Assembly: GCA_934462925.1 (NCBI GenBank)
Contig: CAKSIT010000009.1
Location: 62,001-126,000 of the forward strand
DNA length: 64,000 nt
Source: an uncultured Oscillospiraceae bacterium
GTDB taxonomy: Bacteria > Bacillota > Clostridia > Oscillospirales > Ruminococcaceae
Direction of reading: 5' to 3'
The notes beneath the pieces were generated by a model. That model was given only the letters and a program-made list of their open reading frames with translations, ran no database searches and was not told the origin of the DNA. Below are positions 31,873 to 40,314 of the stretch, piece by piece (positions within the stretch are counted from its first letter, which is position 1; every line of letters starts with the position of its first letter). The position numbers and the translations under genes were made by a program.

Positions 31873-31895
31873 GCGCAATACACGTGCGGTATTGC
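31873..31895. repeat. Possible remnant of Element B end
   Basis: GCAATACCGCACGTGTATTGCGC on the minus strand equals positions 14552-14585 of Element B with the 11 central bases missing. The remaining 23 bases all match and still form a hairpin. It may be a scar or chance. Confidence 0.4.
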
Positions 31896-31903
31896 ATAAG
31901 GTC

Positions 31904-32054
31904 ACCTCTAAAAACCTTGTTTGAGGGAAAATGTGTATAGCACACCGACTGCTTCGGAAAACCTCCTCGTAAGGCATACAGCCTTACTTCGTCGGATTTC
32001 CTCGCATTCGGCGCACTCTACCCATTTTTCCTTTTCAAACCGGTTTTTAGATGT
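31904..32054. mobile_element. Element C: 151-bp palindromic mini-element
   Basis: The ends ACCTCTAAAAACCTTGTTTG and, inverted, ACATCTAAAAACCGGTTTG continue as imperfect inverted repeats for about 37 bases (to AAAATGTGTA / AAAATGGGTA). The interior is also palindromic, centred on GTAAGGC-ATAC-AGCCTTAC near 31977. No open reading frame of note. It fits a non-autonomous MITE unrelated to Elements A and B. It lies in the intergenic region between divergent pilB and the prepilin peptidase gene. The rest of 31842-32190 holds only a GGCGGCGC/GCGCTGCC hairpin (about 32080-32100) and the promoter below. Confidence 0.78.
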
Positions 32055-32132
32055 TCCCATAAGAAATTTCCTCTATGGGCGGCGCTTTATGCGCTGCCGT
32101 GTAAAAACCGCGGGCGTGCCGTCGGTTATTGC

Positions 32133-32161
32133 TTGCATTATTTAATAAAGTGTGCTAGAAT
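32133..32161 (+). promoter_or_regulatory. Promoter of the prepilin peptidase gene
   Basis: TTGCAT (32133-32138), 17-base spacer, TAGAAT (32156-32161), 30 bases before the ATG, which is preceded by AAGGAGG. Confidence 0.72.
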
Positions 32162-32190
32162 ATACTTATCTTACATAAGGAGGTCATTTC

Positions 32191-33255
32191 ATGACTGTTA
32201 CAGCCATAGACATTGTTTACCTTGTGTTCGCGTTTATATTCGGCTCTGTCATCGGCAGCTTTCTGAACGTTGTTATCCTCAGAACGCCGCTGCATCAGTC
32301 GATTATAACCGAACCGTCGCATTGCTTTTCCTGCGGACACCGCCTTGCATGGTACGATATGTTCCCCGTGTTCAGCTGGATATTCCTCAGGGGTAAGTGC
32401 CGCTACTGCGGCGCTAAGGTTTCGCCGCGCTACATGATATTCGAGGCGCTCTGCGGCGCTTCGTACCTTGCAGCGTATCTGTTCTTTGTGGTTTTGCGCA
32501 TTACGCCCGACTGGTGGGCGCTCGGGTTCTCTGCGGTGCTTTTCGCGGTGCTTATCGTTTTAAGCGGCGTTGATATCGACCACTTTGAGATTCCCTACTG
32601 GTGCAGCATAACGCTCGGCGTGCTGGGCGCGGCTGCGTTTCTTGTATTCCCCGAAACGCCGTGGTACGAAAGGCTTATCTCGTTCGGCGTTATCGTGGTG
32701 CTGTTCGTTATCCTCGTGCTTATCGGCGGCATGGGCGGCGGCGATATGCAGCTCATGGCGGGAGCTTCGCTTCTGCTGGGCTACAGGTCGTTCTTCGCTG
32801 TGTTTGTGGGTATCGTTCTCGGCGCGATATACGGCGTTTTCAAGAAAGCGCACGACGTAAAGGCTGAGAAAGAGATATCCGAAAAGCTAAAGGAGCTTGT
32901 CATGGACTGGTATCAGGACCAGCTCGACCGCGACTCGGGCTTTGTAAAGCTCGGCAGCGAGGATATCATAGTCGGCGGTATTTCCAACGGAGTCCCCGAT
33001 ATAGAGTGGGAGTTCCTCGACGAGAACGTATGGCACGGCCTGCCCGACAAATCCGCGCTCTCTAAGGCGCTGCGCGAATGCGACGTCATAAAGGACGAGC
33101 GCGAGGGCGGCTTCAAAATCTACATAAACGAGGACCTTGTAACCCGCGTCAAGTATTCCCGCAGAATGGTTTTCGGGCCGTTCCTTGCAATGGGCATTGC
33201 AGCGGCGTGGCTTGTGGGTGATTACGTAATAGGCTGGTACACGAGCCTGCTTTAA
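32191..33255 (+). CDS. pilD: Prepilin peptidase/N-methyltransferase with large cytoplasmic insert
   Basis: A 354-residue membrane aspartic protease that cleaves prepilin leaders and methylates the new N-terminus. It has the two zinc CxxC pairs (Cys45/48, Cys70/73) of the methylating form and both catalytic aspartates (Asp128 in GVDIDHFEIP and Asp185 in GGGDMQ). Unusually, residues about 218-325 are a hydrophilic insert (KKAHDVKAEKEISEKLKELV...) before the last helix; PilD proteins are normally about 250-290 residues. A segment in the insert, GGFKIYINEDLV, looks folded. It is surrounded by pilus genes on the opposite strand and serves them. Confidence 0.92.
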   Translation: MTVTAIDIVYLVFAFIFGSVIGSFLNVVILRTPLHQSIITEPSHCFSCGHRLAWYDMFPVFSWIFLRGKCRYCGAKVSPRYMIFEALCGASYLAAYLFFVVLRITPDWWALGFSAVLFAVLIVLSGVDIDHFEIPYWCSITLGVLGAAAFLVFPETPWYERLISFGVIVVLFVILVLIGGMGGGDMQLMAGASLLLGYRSFFAVFVGIVLGAIYGVFKKAHDVKAEKEISEKLKELVMDWYQDQLDRDSGFVKLGSEDIIVGGISNGVPDIEWEFLDENVWHGLPDKSALSKALRECDVIKDEREGGFKIYINEDLVTRVKYSRRMVFGPFLAMGIAAAWLVGDYVIGWYTSLL

Positions 33256-33263
33256 GCGCATAT

Positions 33264-33297
33264 ATTCGGGGCGAGCGATTCGCCCCGAATTTTTTTT
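33264..33297 (+). terminator. Terminator of the prepilin peptidase gene
   Basis: ATTCGGGGCGA-GCGAT-TCGCCCCGAAT followed by seven T, at the convergent junction with the minor pilin operon. Confidence 0.9.
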
Positions 33298-33343
33298 GCG
33301 CCTGCCGCGGCGTGCTTTCCTCTGTCACGGAGCGCCGCGCCTG

Positions 33344-34183
33344 TTACGGCTCGGTAAGCTTTCTTGCCGCGTAGAAGATGAAGATGTCGTGCGTTCCCGC
33401 AGTGTCGGCGTCGTCGTCGCTGCGCGCCTTTTCGGCGTCGTAAATTGTATAGCCGTAGGAGTTCTTGTTCTCGGTGGGGTCGTACTTGTTGGTAGCTATC
33501 ATGTAAAGCTCCGTAAGGCCGTAGCCGGAGAACACGAGCGAATGGTCTTCCATGTTGTGGTGGTCGTAGACGTTGATGTCGATTTCGAGCGCGGGGCGCT
33601 TTGCCAGAGTCTGCGTCGTGCCGTCCTCATTCTTGGGGAACGTGCCGTCGCGGTACTGGTTTGTCGCCTGCTCAACGGTTATCTTCGGGTAAAGCCCGTC
33701 GTAGAAGCATTCCTCGAAAACCGGCATACTTTTAAGGCTTCCAAGCTCGCTTACATAGTCCTGAAACAGCATATACTTGGATTCGCCCGAGCGCGCGTCG
33801 GTCGTCATGCGCAGGCTAAGGCAGCGTATCTCGTAAATGTCGGCGTTTTCAGCCTTCTTCGCCCATTCGAGCATCGTCCAGATATCGCTGCCGCTCGACA
33901 TCAGCGGCTGACCTGTGGAAATGTCCGAGCCTGTCGCGTTGGTCACTATCTTAACGTAGGGCGTGCTTCGCAGGCTGCGCGTGATGTAGTTCTCAAGCGA
34001 GGACGCCACCATGCTTGCGTGCGAGTTCGTTTCCTCCGTTTTCACCATTTTAAGCGCGGGCGTGATGAAAGCGATTATTCCGACGAGCAGCACCCCGAGG
34101 AGCGCGGCGGATACGATAACCTCAACGAGGGTGAATCCGCCGTTCTTTCGGGAGAACAGCCGCCGCTTGAATTTTTTCAGCAT
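33344..34183 (-). CDS. Minor pilin-like protein (prepilin signal), last gene of pilC operon
   Basis: A 279-residue protein with leader MLKKFKRRLFSRKNG and cleavable helix GFTLVEVIVSAALLGVLLVG; Glu at +5 is present. The rest is a large soluble domain with no recognised family, including FQDYVSELGSL and LALEIDINVYDHHN-like strands. It is 15 bases after another prepilin gene. By position it is a minor pilin of the initiating tip complex (GspI/J/K- or PilV/W-like), which pairs with the PilX-like protein upstream. Exact role is inferred from order only. Confidence 0.84.
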   Translation of the reverse strand: MLKKFKRRLFSRKNGGFTLVEVIVSAALLGVLLVGIIAFITPALKMVKTEETNSHASMVASSLENYITRSLRSTPYVKIVTNATGSDISTGQPLMSSGSDIWTMLEWAKKAENADIYEIRCLSLRMTTDARSGESKYMLFQDYVSELGSLKSMPVFEECFYDGLYPKITVEQATNQYRDGTFPKNEDGTTQTLAKRPALEIDINVYDHHNMEDHSLVFSGYGLTELYMIATNKYDPTENKNSYGYTIYDAEKARSDDDADTAGTHDIFIFYAARKLTEP

Positions 34184-34198
34184 TATCTGTCCCCCTTA

Positions 34199-35242
34199 TC
34201 ACGCGGGCGTGTATACATAATTGTATGCACCGTAAATGTTGGGCTGAACATTGCCGTCGGCGTCGGTAAAGGTTTCGTACTTATGGGAAGAACCGGTAGA
34301 AACGCCGTTCGAGCCGAAATCAGCCGTTGTAAGGTTCGGGTCTTCGCTGAACACAACGTAAAAGCGCGAGAATCCCGTGTTGGCGGAGAAATCCCTGCAG
34401 GAATCGCCCTTAGCAAAGTCGTAGCCTATCTGAATGCCGCCGTTACGCAGTACCGTAAGCTTATACGCGTTTATGCTGTTCTCTCTTGTGGTCGAGCATT
34501 TTGTCGGGGCAAGCGATACGGAGTTAACGTATCCCGCGGAAAGTATCGAAGCGGATTTCGGTATCTGAATGGTGTATTCCTTACCGTCGTCGCGCGTTAC
34601 ATTCTGCGTGGTCGCTTTCGACGCGTCCGTATCCTTGAAATAGAGCTTGTACTGCGCAAATTTCAGGCTTATGGAATCGGTAGTATCGGGTATTACCGCA
34701 GTTTCAAACAGATACCTTACGCCCGTGCCGGAGTAGGTGGAGTCTTTTTCAGCCTTAACCACTCTGACATACATAAATCCCTTTGTGCCTGTGATGCGCG
34801 TATCGTAGCGCCCCGCCTGAGAAGCGCTGTTGTACTTATTATCATCGTCCTTTATAGGCTTGTCGGTGTACTCAACGTCGCCTATAAAATAGTTAAGACC
34901 CTCGTAGAGGTTATCCGCAAACTTTGTATCGTCTGTGGAATGCGCCTGATATCCGAACGAAGCAGCGCCCGCAGGGTCGCCGTCCTCGTTCTGGAAGGTA
35001 AAGTTCATTGTACCCGAGGGGAGCGTGGTGTCCGTGGAATCGTACTTGTACGTTTTATCCTTGCGGACGAGGTCCTCCTGCTGGTGCGCAAGCTCCCTTG
35101 CGAACTGGTTGTTGGCGTTGCGCGCTGAAATCGCAACCTGCACCACCGACATTACCATCGCCGACATTATCGCGAAGATAACGAACGCAACGAGTATTTC
35201 AACCAGCGTAAAGCCGTTTCTTTTTGACAATAGCTTTTTCAT
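34199..35242 (-). CDS. Minor pilin-like protein (PilW/GspJ-like position)
   Basis: A 347-residue prepilin-like protein. The leader MKKLLSKRNG and helix FTLVEILVAFVIFAIMSAMV carry Glu at +5. The soluble part is polar and rich in Asp, Lys and Tyr, with no recognised domain. ATG 35242 is chosen because AAGGAGA lies 8 bases before it, and the upstream in-frame start would overlap the previous gene by 28 bases. Length is above that of ordinary minor pilins (150-220). It is between the PilX-like gene and another prepilin gene, as in gspI-J-K clusters. Confidence 0.84.
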   Translation of the reverse strand: MKKLLSKRNGFTLVEILVAFVIFAIMSAMVMSVVQVAISARNANNQFARELAHQQEDLVRKDKTYKYDSTDTTLPSGTMNFTFQNEDGDPAGAASFGYQAHSTDDTKFADNLYEGLNYFIGDVEYTDKPIKDDDNKYNSASQAGRYDTRITGTKGFMYVRVVKAEKDSTYSGTGVRYLFETAVIPDTTDSISLKFAQYKLYFKDTDASKATTQNVTRDDGKEYTIQIPKSASILSAGYVNSVSLAPTKCSTTRENSINAYKLTVLRNGGIQIGYDFAKGDSCRDFSANTGFSRFYVVFSEDPNLTTADFGSNGVSTGSSHKYETFTDADGNVQPNIYGAYNYVYTPA

Positions 35243-35259
35243 TGAAATCTCCTTTCGCG

Positions 35260-37512
35260 TTAGTTTCTGCCGACGATTATCTTCCACGCCTTGGAGTCAT
35301 GCGGGAGCGAACCCGTAGCGCCAAGCTCGCTGGGCATATAATCGGGGTAGCAGTTGAGATACCACGAGTTGTCGTTGAAGATGTAGTCCGAAACGACCAT
35401 ACCGCCGCAGAAGCGCACGGTGTTCGTTTCGCCGCTGTGATAGCCCTTATATGTCATATAGGGCGCGTAAACGAATCCGAAGTAGGAGTTGGACTCGATA
35501 GACTCAACTCTGAGTTCGCTTCCCGTGGACGGGTCGGTAACGGGGTAGTCCGCAATGTAGATTGCCGCAGACTCGTCGCAGGAAACGAGGAAAATGTTGC
35601 AGTTAGGATAAATGTAATCGCCTGAAGAATCCGTGGGGTACTTTGCCTGGAGAATCGCGTTTGTGTTAATGCATTTTCTTACGTAATTGCGGTCGATTCG
35701 GTTCGCGCAAAGCTCGGAGTATTTTCCGTCCTTGTTCTTGTGCGGCTCGTTTACGTTAAGCTCGCAGTCGGGGTTCGGGCAGAACGTTCTGTGGTAGTTG
35801 TGCCTGTCGCAGGTAACCTGCTTCTGATAAGTGCCGCATTCGGTGCACTTTGTTGTGAGCGTCTTTAGGTCGTATGTGCAGTCCGCGCAGCCGTCGGGGC
35901 ATTTTTCATGAATGAACTTCTTTACATTGTTCTGACTGTTTCTTGTTTCAAGCGAATAGCCGCCGTTGGGATTGGTGCTGCCGCCGAGGAGCAGAAACCA
36001 GCCGTAGTGCATGAACTTCTCGTACTGCGAGGATGCGTAGTTAACGCCCTTGGGAATATCGATAATAAGCGAACCCTTGCCCGTTACAAGAATGTTTATG
36101 CCCTTCTGATTCGCGTTGCCCGAAGCGGTAAGCCCGAGCGGATTCCAGCAGAACGTGTCGTCAACGTCGTCGCCGTTGGTGTCAAGGTTAGCTTCTACTC
36201 TAAGGTAGTGCTTGTTTTCCTCATCGTCGCCCGTATCGATAAAGATAGTGTAGTTTCTTATATCGCCCGACGCGTCTATGTCCCTTATGTCGCCTATGCT
36301 GGTGTAGCAGGTCTTATCGCTGCCTGCGACGAACGGAATGTCCTTTTCATACTCGCCCGCAGCGCTGTTAAAGAGAATGTCCTGAGCCCTTGCAGGGAAG
36401 TTGTCGTCTATCTTCCAGTTGCCGAACTCGCTGGAAGCCGTTGCGGTGTTGATGTACTCAACAGCTGCGTCCGCCTCGGCGTCGGGCCACTTCTCGCAGT
36501 TGTAATCCGTTCTCTCCGTGCCGTCCGTGTAAATCTTGCCGTTTATTTTGAGCGTTCTGTTAAGGTTGCCCTTATCGGGAGCGCCGCCGGTATAGATAAA
36601 GTCGCCGTCAACATTGAGCGTAGAGCCGCCGTTGGCGTTCATGCCGCCGTCCCAGTAAACGTCGCCGAGAACGTAGATATCAACGTTGTTAAGGTTGAAC
36701 CCGCCCGTGATGTGCAGGTCGCTGCCGATATAAATTTTACCTCTCTTGCCGTCCTTGCCGAGGTTAAAGGTGGATACGTTGTTGATGTAGAACGAGTCGC
36801 GCACTACAAATGAAAGCACGTCCTCAAGGTTTACGGTGTTGCCGCGGTTCATTTCTACAGAGCCGCCGCAGAAAACGTCGCCGTAAAGCTTGTACTCGCC
36901 CTCGCCGTTACCGAAGTTTACAAACTCGTTATCGAAAACGCTTCTTGTTTCAAACATACCGCTGGCAACGTCTGCGTTGTTGGGAACGTAGCCCGTGGAA
37001 GCGAATATGTCGGAGTTTACCTTGGAATCCTGAGTTTTTGTGGGGGGTATGTGCCAGTAAATGTGAATCGTTTCCCTTACGCCGCCGACGGATACCGTGG
37101 TAGCCACATCGAAAGTGGTGCAGGTAACGCCGCCGATAGTTTCGGGCTTCACTTTGGTGATGTTAACGTCGTATGCGCCTAACTGGTTTTCCTCGTCGTT
37201 AGCGCCCGCGGGGTTGAGCGCGAAGAAGTCGTTGCCGTTGGTGGTAAGCGTACCGCCCTCGGGAAGCGCCATCATCTTTCCCGCAAGCTCAGAACTGGAG
37301 TTTGCGCTCATCCAGTTTACAAGCGCGTCCTGTATGGACACCGCGGACTGGTACGACTGGTTCTGATTGAACACCGCATACTGCACCGAGCGTGACGAAA
37401 CGACAGAAAAATACATCGCCATAACCGCCATCAGCAGCGCAGTCATAGTGCTTAGTACCATGAACAGCGCGCTTCCGCGGTTGCTCATGTACTTTCGTAA
37501 TGTATGCGTCAT
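35260..37512 (-). CDS. Large PilX-like pilus protein with Cys-rich insert
   Basis: A 750-residue protein whose N-terminus (RGSALFMVLSTMTALLMAVM) is the PilX_N/GspK type, a membrane helix without the FTLIE consensus. The middle, about 200-330, has repeated short strand motifs with Asn/Gly turns (YINNVSTFNLGKDGKRGKIY, LHITGGFNLNNVDIYVLGDV), suggesting a beta-solenoid. Around 540-620 is a cysteine cluster (CPDGCADC, CTECGTYQKQVTC, CPNPDCEL), like one or two zinc ribbons, unusual on an exported protein. PilX proteins are normally about 200 residues. It may form the pilus tip or an adhesin; this is inference. Confidence 0.8.
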   Translation of the reverse strand: MTHTLRKYMSNRGSALFMVLSTMTALLMAVMAMYFSVVSSRSVQYAVFNQNQSYQSAVSIQDALVNWMSANSSSELAGKMMALPEGGTLTTNGNDFFALNPAGANDEENQLGAYDVNITKVKPETIGGVTCTTFDVATTVSVGGVRETIHIYWHIPPTKTQDSKVNSDIFASTGYVPNNADVASGMFETRSVFDNEFVNFGNGEGEYKLYGDVFCGGSVEMNRGNTVNLEDVLSFVVRDSFYINNVSTFNLGKDGKRGKIYIGSDLHITGGFNLNNVDIYVLGDVYWDGGMNANGGSTLNVDGDFIYTGGAPDKGNLNRTLKINGKIYTDGTERTDYNCEKWPDAEADAAVEYINTATASSEFGNWKIDDNFPARAQDILFNSAAGEYEKDIPFVAGSDKTCYTSIGDIRDIDASGDIRNYTIFIDTGDDEENKHYLRVEANLDTNGDDVDDTFCWNPLGLTASGNANQKGINILVTGKGSLIIDIPKGVNYASSQYEKFMHYGWFLLLGGSTNPNGGYSLETRNSQNNVKKFIHEKCPDGCADCTYDLKTLTTKCTECGTYQKQVTCDRHNYHRTFCPNPDCELNVNEPHKNKDGKYSELCANRIDRNYVRKCINTNAILQAKYPTDSSGDYIYPNCNIFLVSCDESAAIYIADYPVTDPSTGSELRVESIESNSYFGFVYAPYMTYKGYHSGETNTVRFCGGMVVSDYIFNDNSWYLNCYPDYMPSELGATGSLPHDSKAWKIIVGRN

Positions 37513-37688
37513 AAATTCTGCCTCCTGTCGGCTCGCGCCGACTGTCGTAGACCTGTGTTAATGCTTAATGCGCGGACTTGTAAGCAGTAGAACGCCGCGC
37601 TCTTGGTCGGGACGGCTGCCGTTTGAGGTTTTGCCCCGATTATGCAAAGCCTCCCGCGGGGAAAACTCCCCGCAGGAAGGGCTTTTCA

Positions 37689-38618
37689 TCAGAATGCTAT
37701 ACCGTCCTGAGCGTCAAGCTGGTCGGTGGGGTCTTCCATTCGTGTAATGGAGTAGAACGTTACAGAGGTGGAAACTGTGTAAATGTAGTCGCTTACGCTA
37801 AGCTCCTCGCCCTCGCCCTCGCCTGCACCTTCAGCGCCTGCTGCGCCCGCTTCGGCCGCGGGGGGAGTTTTGCCGTTGCCCGCTCTCTTATAGAGCTGCT
37901 TGATGCCCTCCTCCTCTGCGTCCTTGGCAATATCGTCCATAAGCTCGTCGTACATCTTTTCAGCCAAGGGGTTGCTGAATACAAAGCCCTCAAGCTTCAT
38001 TGCCTTTCTTGTAAGGCCGCCGGATTCCTGCTTCTGGTAGTTGTTTACCTCGTCGCAGAACTTTATAAGCTCCTCCTGGTCGATTGCGGTAACGTCGAAG
38101 CTTACCGTGATAGAGCCAACCTCCTGCGTTGAGCTGAGATTGTCCCTGAGTATCTGCTGGCGCTGCGCGTAAGCGAGCTGCTCCTGCGAAGGCTCTGCGC
38201 CGCTTGTAGCGTAGCTCTTAAGCGCGTAGGTTACTTCCTTTTCCTCAAAGAACTCAACGCCGAGCGTTGTAACGGACGGCTCTGTTACCGTCAGCGCGCC
38301 AACGACAACGTTTGCCTCGCACTGGGCGAGGAAGTTTCTGAACTCCTCGTCGGCCTCGTAAGCGGTCATTTCCTCAAAGAATACGTCTGCGAGGTTCTCG
38401 CCGTCCTCAAACGCCTGTATTACCTGCGCTTTAAGCGCGTCCTTTGTCGCAGCCTTTTCTACGGCTGCGGTGTATTCGCTCTGCTTGTTTGCAAGAGAAC
38501 TCTTGCTTACTCCGATAGCCTCTGCGCGGGGCTTGATAAACATGAAAATGCCGACCGCAAGGATAACTATAACGGCTATAACAAGCGCGCCTATTCTTTC
38601 CTGTTTGCTAAGCTTCAT
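37689..38618 (-). CDS. pilO: PilO-like pilus alignment protein
   Basis: A 309-residue single-pass protein: basic N-terminus (MKLSKQERIG), membrane helix ALVIAVIVILAVGIFMFI, then a coiled-coil segment (about 35-75) and a mixed alpha/beta domain, as in PilO. Near the C-terminus an Ala/Gly/Glu stretch (AAEAGAAGAEGAGEGEGEE) interrupts the domain and is probably a flexible loop. The start ATG overlaps the stop of the PilM-PilN gene by one base, which implies coupled synthesis. It should complete the inner-membrane ring with PilN. Sequence alone is a weak identifier, so position carries weight. Confidence 0.75.
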   Translation of the reverse strand: MKLSKQERIGALVIAVIVILAVGIFMFIKPRAEAIGVSKSSLANKQSEYTAAVEKAATKDALKAQVIQAFEDGENLADVFFEEMTAYEADEEFRNFLAQCEANVVVGALTVTEPSVTTLGVEFFEEKEVTYALKSYATSGAEPSQEQLAYAQRQQILRDNLSSTQEVGSITVSFDVTAIDQEELIKFCDEVNNYQKQESGGLTRKAMKLEGFVFSNPLAEKMYDELMDDIAKDAEEEGIKQLYKRAGNGKTPPAAEAGAAGAEGAGEGEGEELSVSDYIYTVSTSVTFYSITRMEDPTDQLDAQDGIAF

Positions 38619-40276
38619 TACTCAGTTACCTCCTCAACGGCTTCAGTAGATTCAGGGGAAAGGTTTATCGCCGTGGCGTTCGCCTCGTCAGCGCCCGCCT
38701 GCATATTCATGGTGATTTCAAAGGTGAATATCGTGTCGTATGTAGTCTTACCGTCCGTAGCAAGCGCAACGTAATTTATCCAGTCGTCGGCGTTCGACTT
38801 TTCAAAGCCGGTGTACTTAACATTCACGAAGAACGGGTCGCCGTCCTTGGTCTTGATGTTTTCGGTAATGTATTTCGCATAAGCGGAAGGCACTTCCGAC
38901 GGGTCGCCGACGCAGCGGCCTATAAACTTAGCGCTAATGGAGTAGTCGCCGATGGTAAGCTCGGACACCTCAAGCTCCTGATTCTTGGACTTGTCAAGGA
39001 TATTGTCCGCGCCCTCGGTCATGTACGGCTCTTTTACCTTGTTTATTATGTCGCTCGTTACCTTGGGGGTGTAGTTGAACAGGTTGGTCGTCTGGCTCAT
39101 GCTTGCGTTGTAGTTTTCAAAGCCCGAAAGCATATCGCTTCTTGTTCCTACTATCGCAAGGTCGTTTTTAAGCGCGGTGTCTTCCAGCTTCGTCTGTATC
39201 TCGGTTATCTGCTTCTGATAGCTGCTGTTGATAGCGTCGAAGCCTATGCACACGCCCGCGACTACCGCTATAGCGCCCACGCACGCGCCGCCCAGCGCCA
39301 GCAGGAAGCCGCTCATGCCCTTGGACTCCTTAGCGGAGGTCGCCTCGAGCAGGTTGATATGCTCAAGCTCCTTGTTTCTGCGGTAGATAGCGCCGATAGC
39401 GTTAGCATACTTTGTAAAGTCTATCTCCGTCATGGTTATAACGGTGGTAGGCGTTGCAAGGACGTTCGTGTTTACGTTAAAGGAGGATATCGCGTTCGAC
39501 AGCTCGATAAAGTTGTCGATATCGCCGTAGAACATTATCTCCTTAAGCGGCTTTGCACCCTTGCGGCTCTTGATGAACTGAATCATTCTGAACAGGTTGT
39601 CGTAAACCGCTCTTGTAACGTAGTCGGGCGCGTTGTCGTACTCCGTCGGGTCGATAGCGAAATAACGGGAGAATACTATCTGGTTGTCCTCGTAAAGGTT
39701 CATGTTGAGGAACTGCTTATCTATCTGAATAAGCAGCATAGGCATTCTGTCCGCCATCTTGGGCGTATTGGTGATAAGGCGCGTAACGGAGTTGTTGGAG
39801 ATGTTTACCGCCTTAAGCGACAGGCCTATGTGCGAGAAAAGCCTTACGTAGCCGTCAACAAGACGCTGCGGGCAGGCGGTAGCGATTACCTTTATCTTCT
39901 TGTTCTTCTCCTCGTCCTCGGTTTCGCCCGCAATCGTAAACGAGATGTTGTACTCGTTGGACACGTTCATGTCCGACTGAATCATAGCCTCGATTATAGC
40001 GGGGTTCTTCATGCTCTTGGGCTTGTCGAGCAGAAGCTCCTTGTAAACTATGGAGCTTGACGTGATGGAAACTATCGCGTCCTTCTCCTTGATGTCCTTG
40101 GACTTGATGATATCGTTAAGTTCAGCGGCAACCATAGGAACGTCGGTTATGTAGCCGTTGGATACCATGCCCATGCTAAGCTCGCGCATATCCGCGTCCT
40201 GAACGCGTATCTTGTTACCGCTGTGGACGCCTCTGACAAGCTTTATTTGTCTGTCGGTAATATCAATTGAAAGCAT
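38618..40276 (-). CDS. pilM: PilM-PilN fusion protein
   Basis: A 552-residue protein. Residues 1-320 are the actin-like PilM domain (MLSIDITDRQIKLVRG, ending with FTKYANAIGAIYRRNKELE, where the ATP-pocket helix normally is). Directly after comes the short segment HINLLEA, which is the conserved N-terminal peptide of PilN that binds PilM. A membrane helix (about 336-360) and a coiled-coil/alpha-beta domain as in PilN complete it. In most organisms PilM and PilN are separate and dock through that peptide, so here the contact is made in cis. The tail is Glu-rich. Followed by pilO. Confidence 0.85.
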   Translation of the reverse strand: MLSIDITDRQIKLVRGVHSGNKIRVQDADMRELSMGMVSNGYITDVPMVAAELNDIIKSKDIKEKDAIVSITSSSIVYKELLLDKPKSMKNPAIIEAMIQSDMNVSNEYNISFTIAGETEDEEKNKKIKVIATACPQRLVDGYVRLFSHIGLSLKAVNISNNSVTRLITNTPKMADRMPMLLIQIDKQFLNMNLYEDNQIVFSRYFAIDPTEYDNAPDYVTRAVYDNLFRMIQFIKSRKGAKPLKEIMFYGDIDNFIELSNAISSFNVNTNVLATPTTVITMTEIDFTKYANAIGAIYRRNKELEHINLLEATSAKESKGMSGFLLALGGACVGAIAVVAGVCIGFDAINSSYQKQITEIQTKLEDTALKNDLAIVGTRSDMLSGFENYNASMSQTTNLFNYTPKVTSDIINKVKEPYMTEGADNILDKSKNQELEVSELTIGDYSISAKFIGRCVGDPSEVPSAYAKYITENIKTKDGDPFFVNVKYTGFEKSNADDWINYVALATDGKTTYDTIFTFEITMNMQAGADEANATAINLSPESTEAVEEVTE

Positions 40277-40314
40277 ATCTTCACCTCATAAGTTATTATA
40301 TGTAGTTTTCCGCA

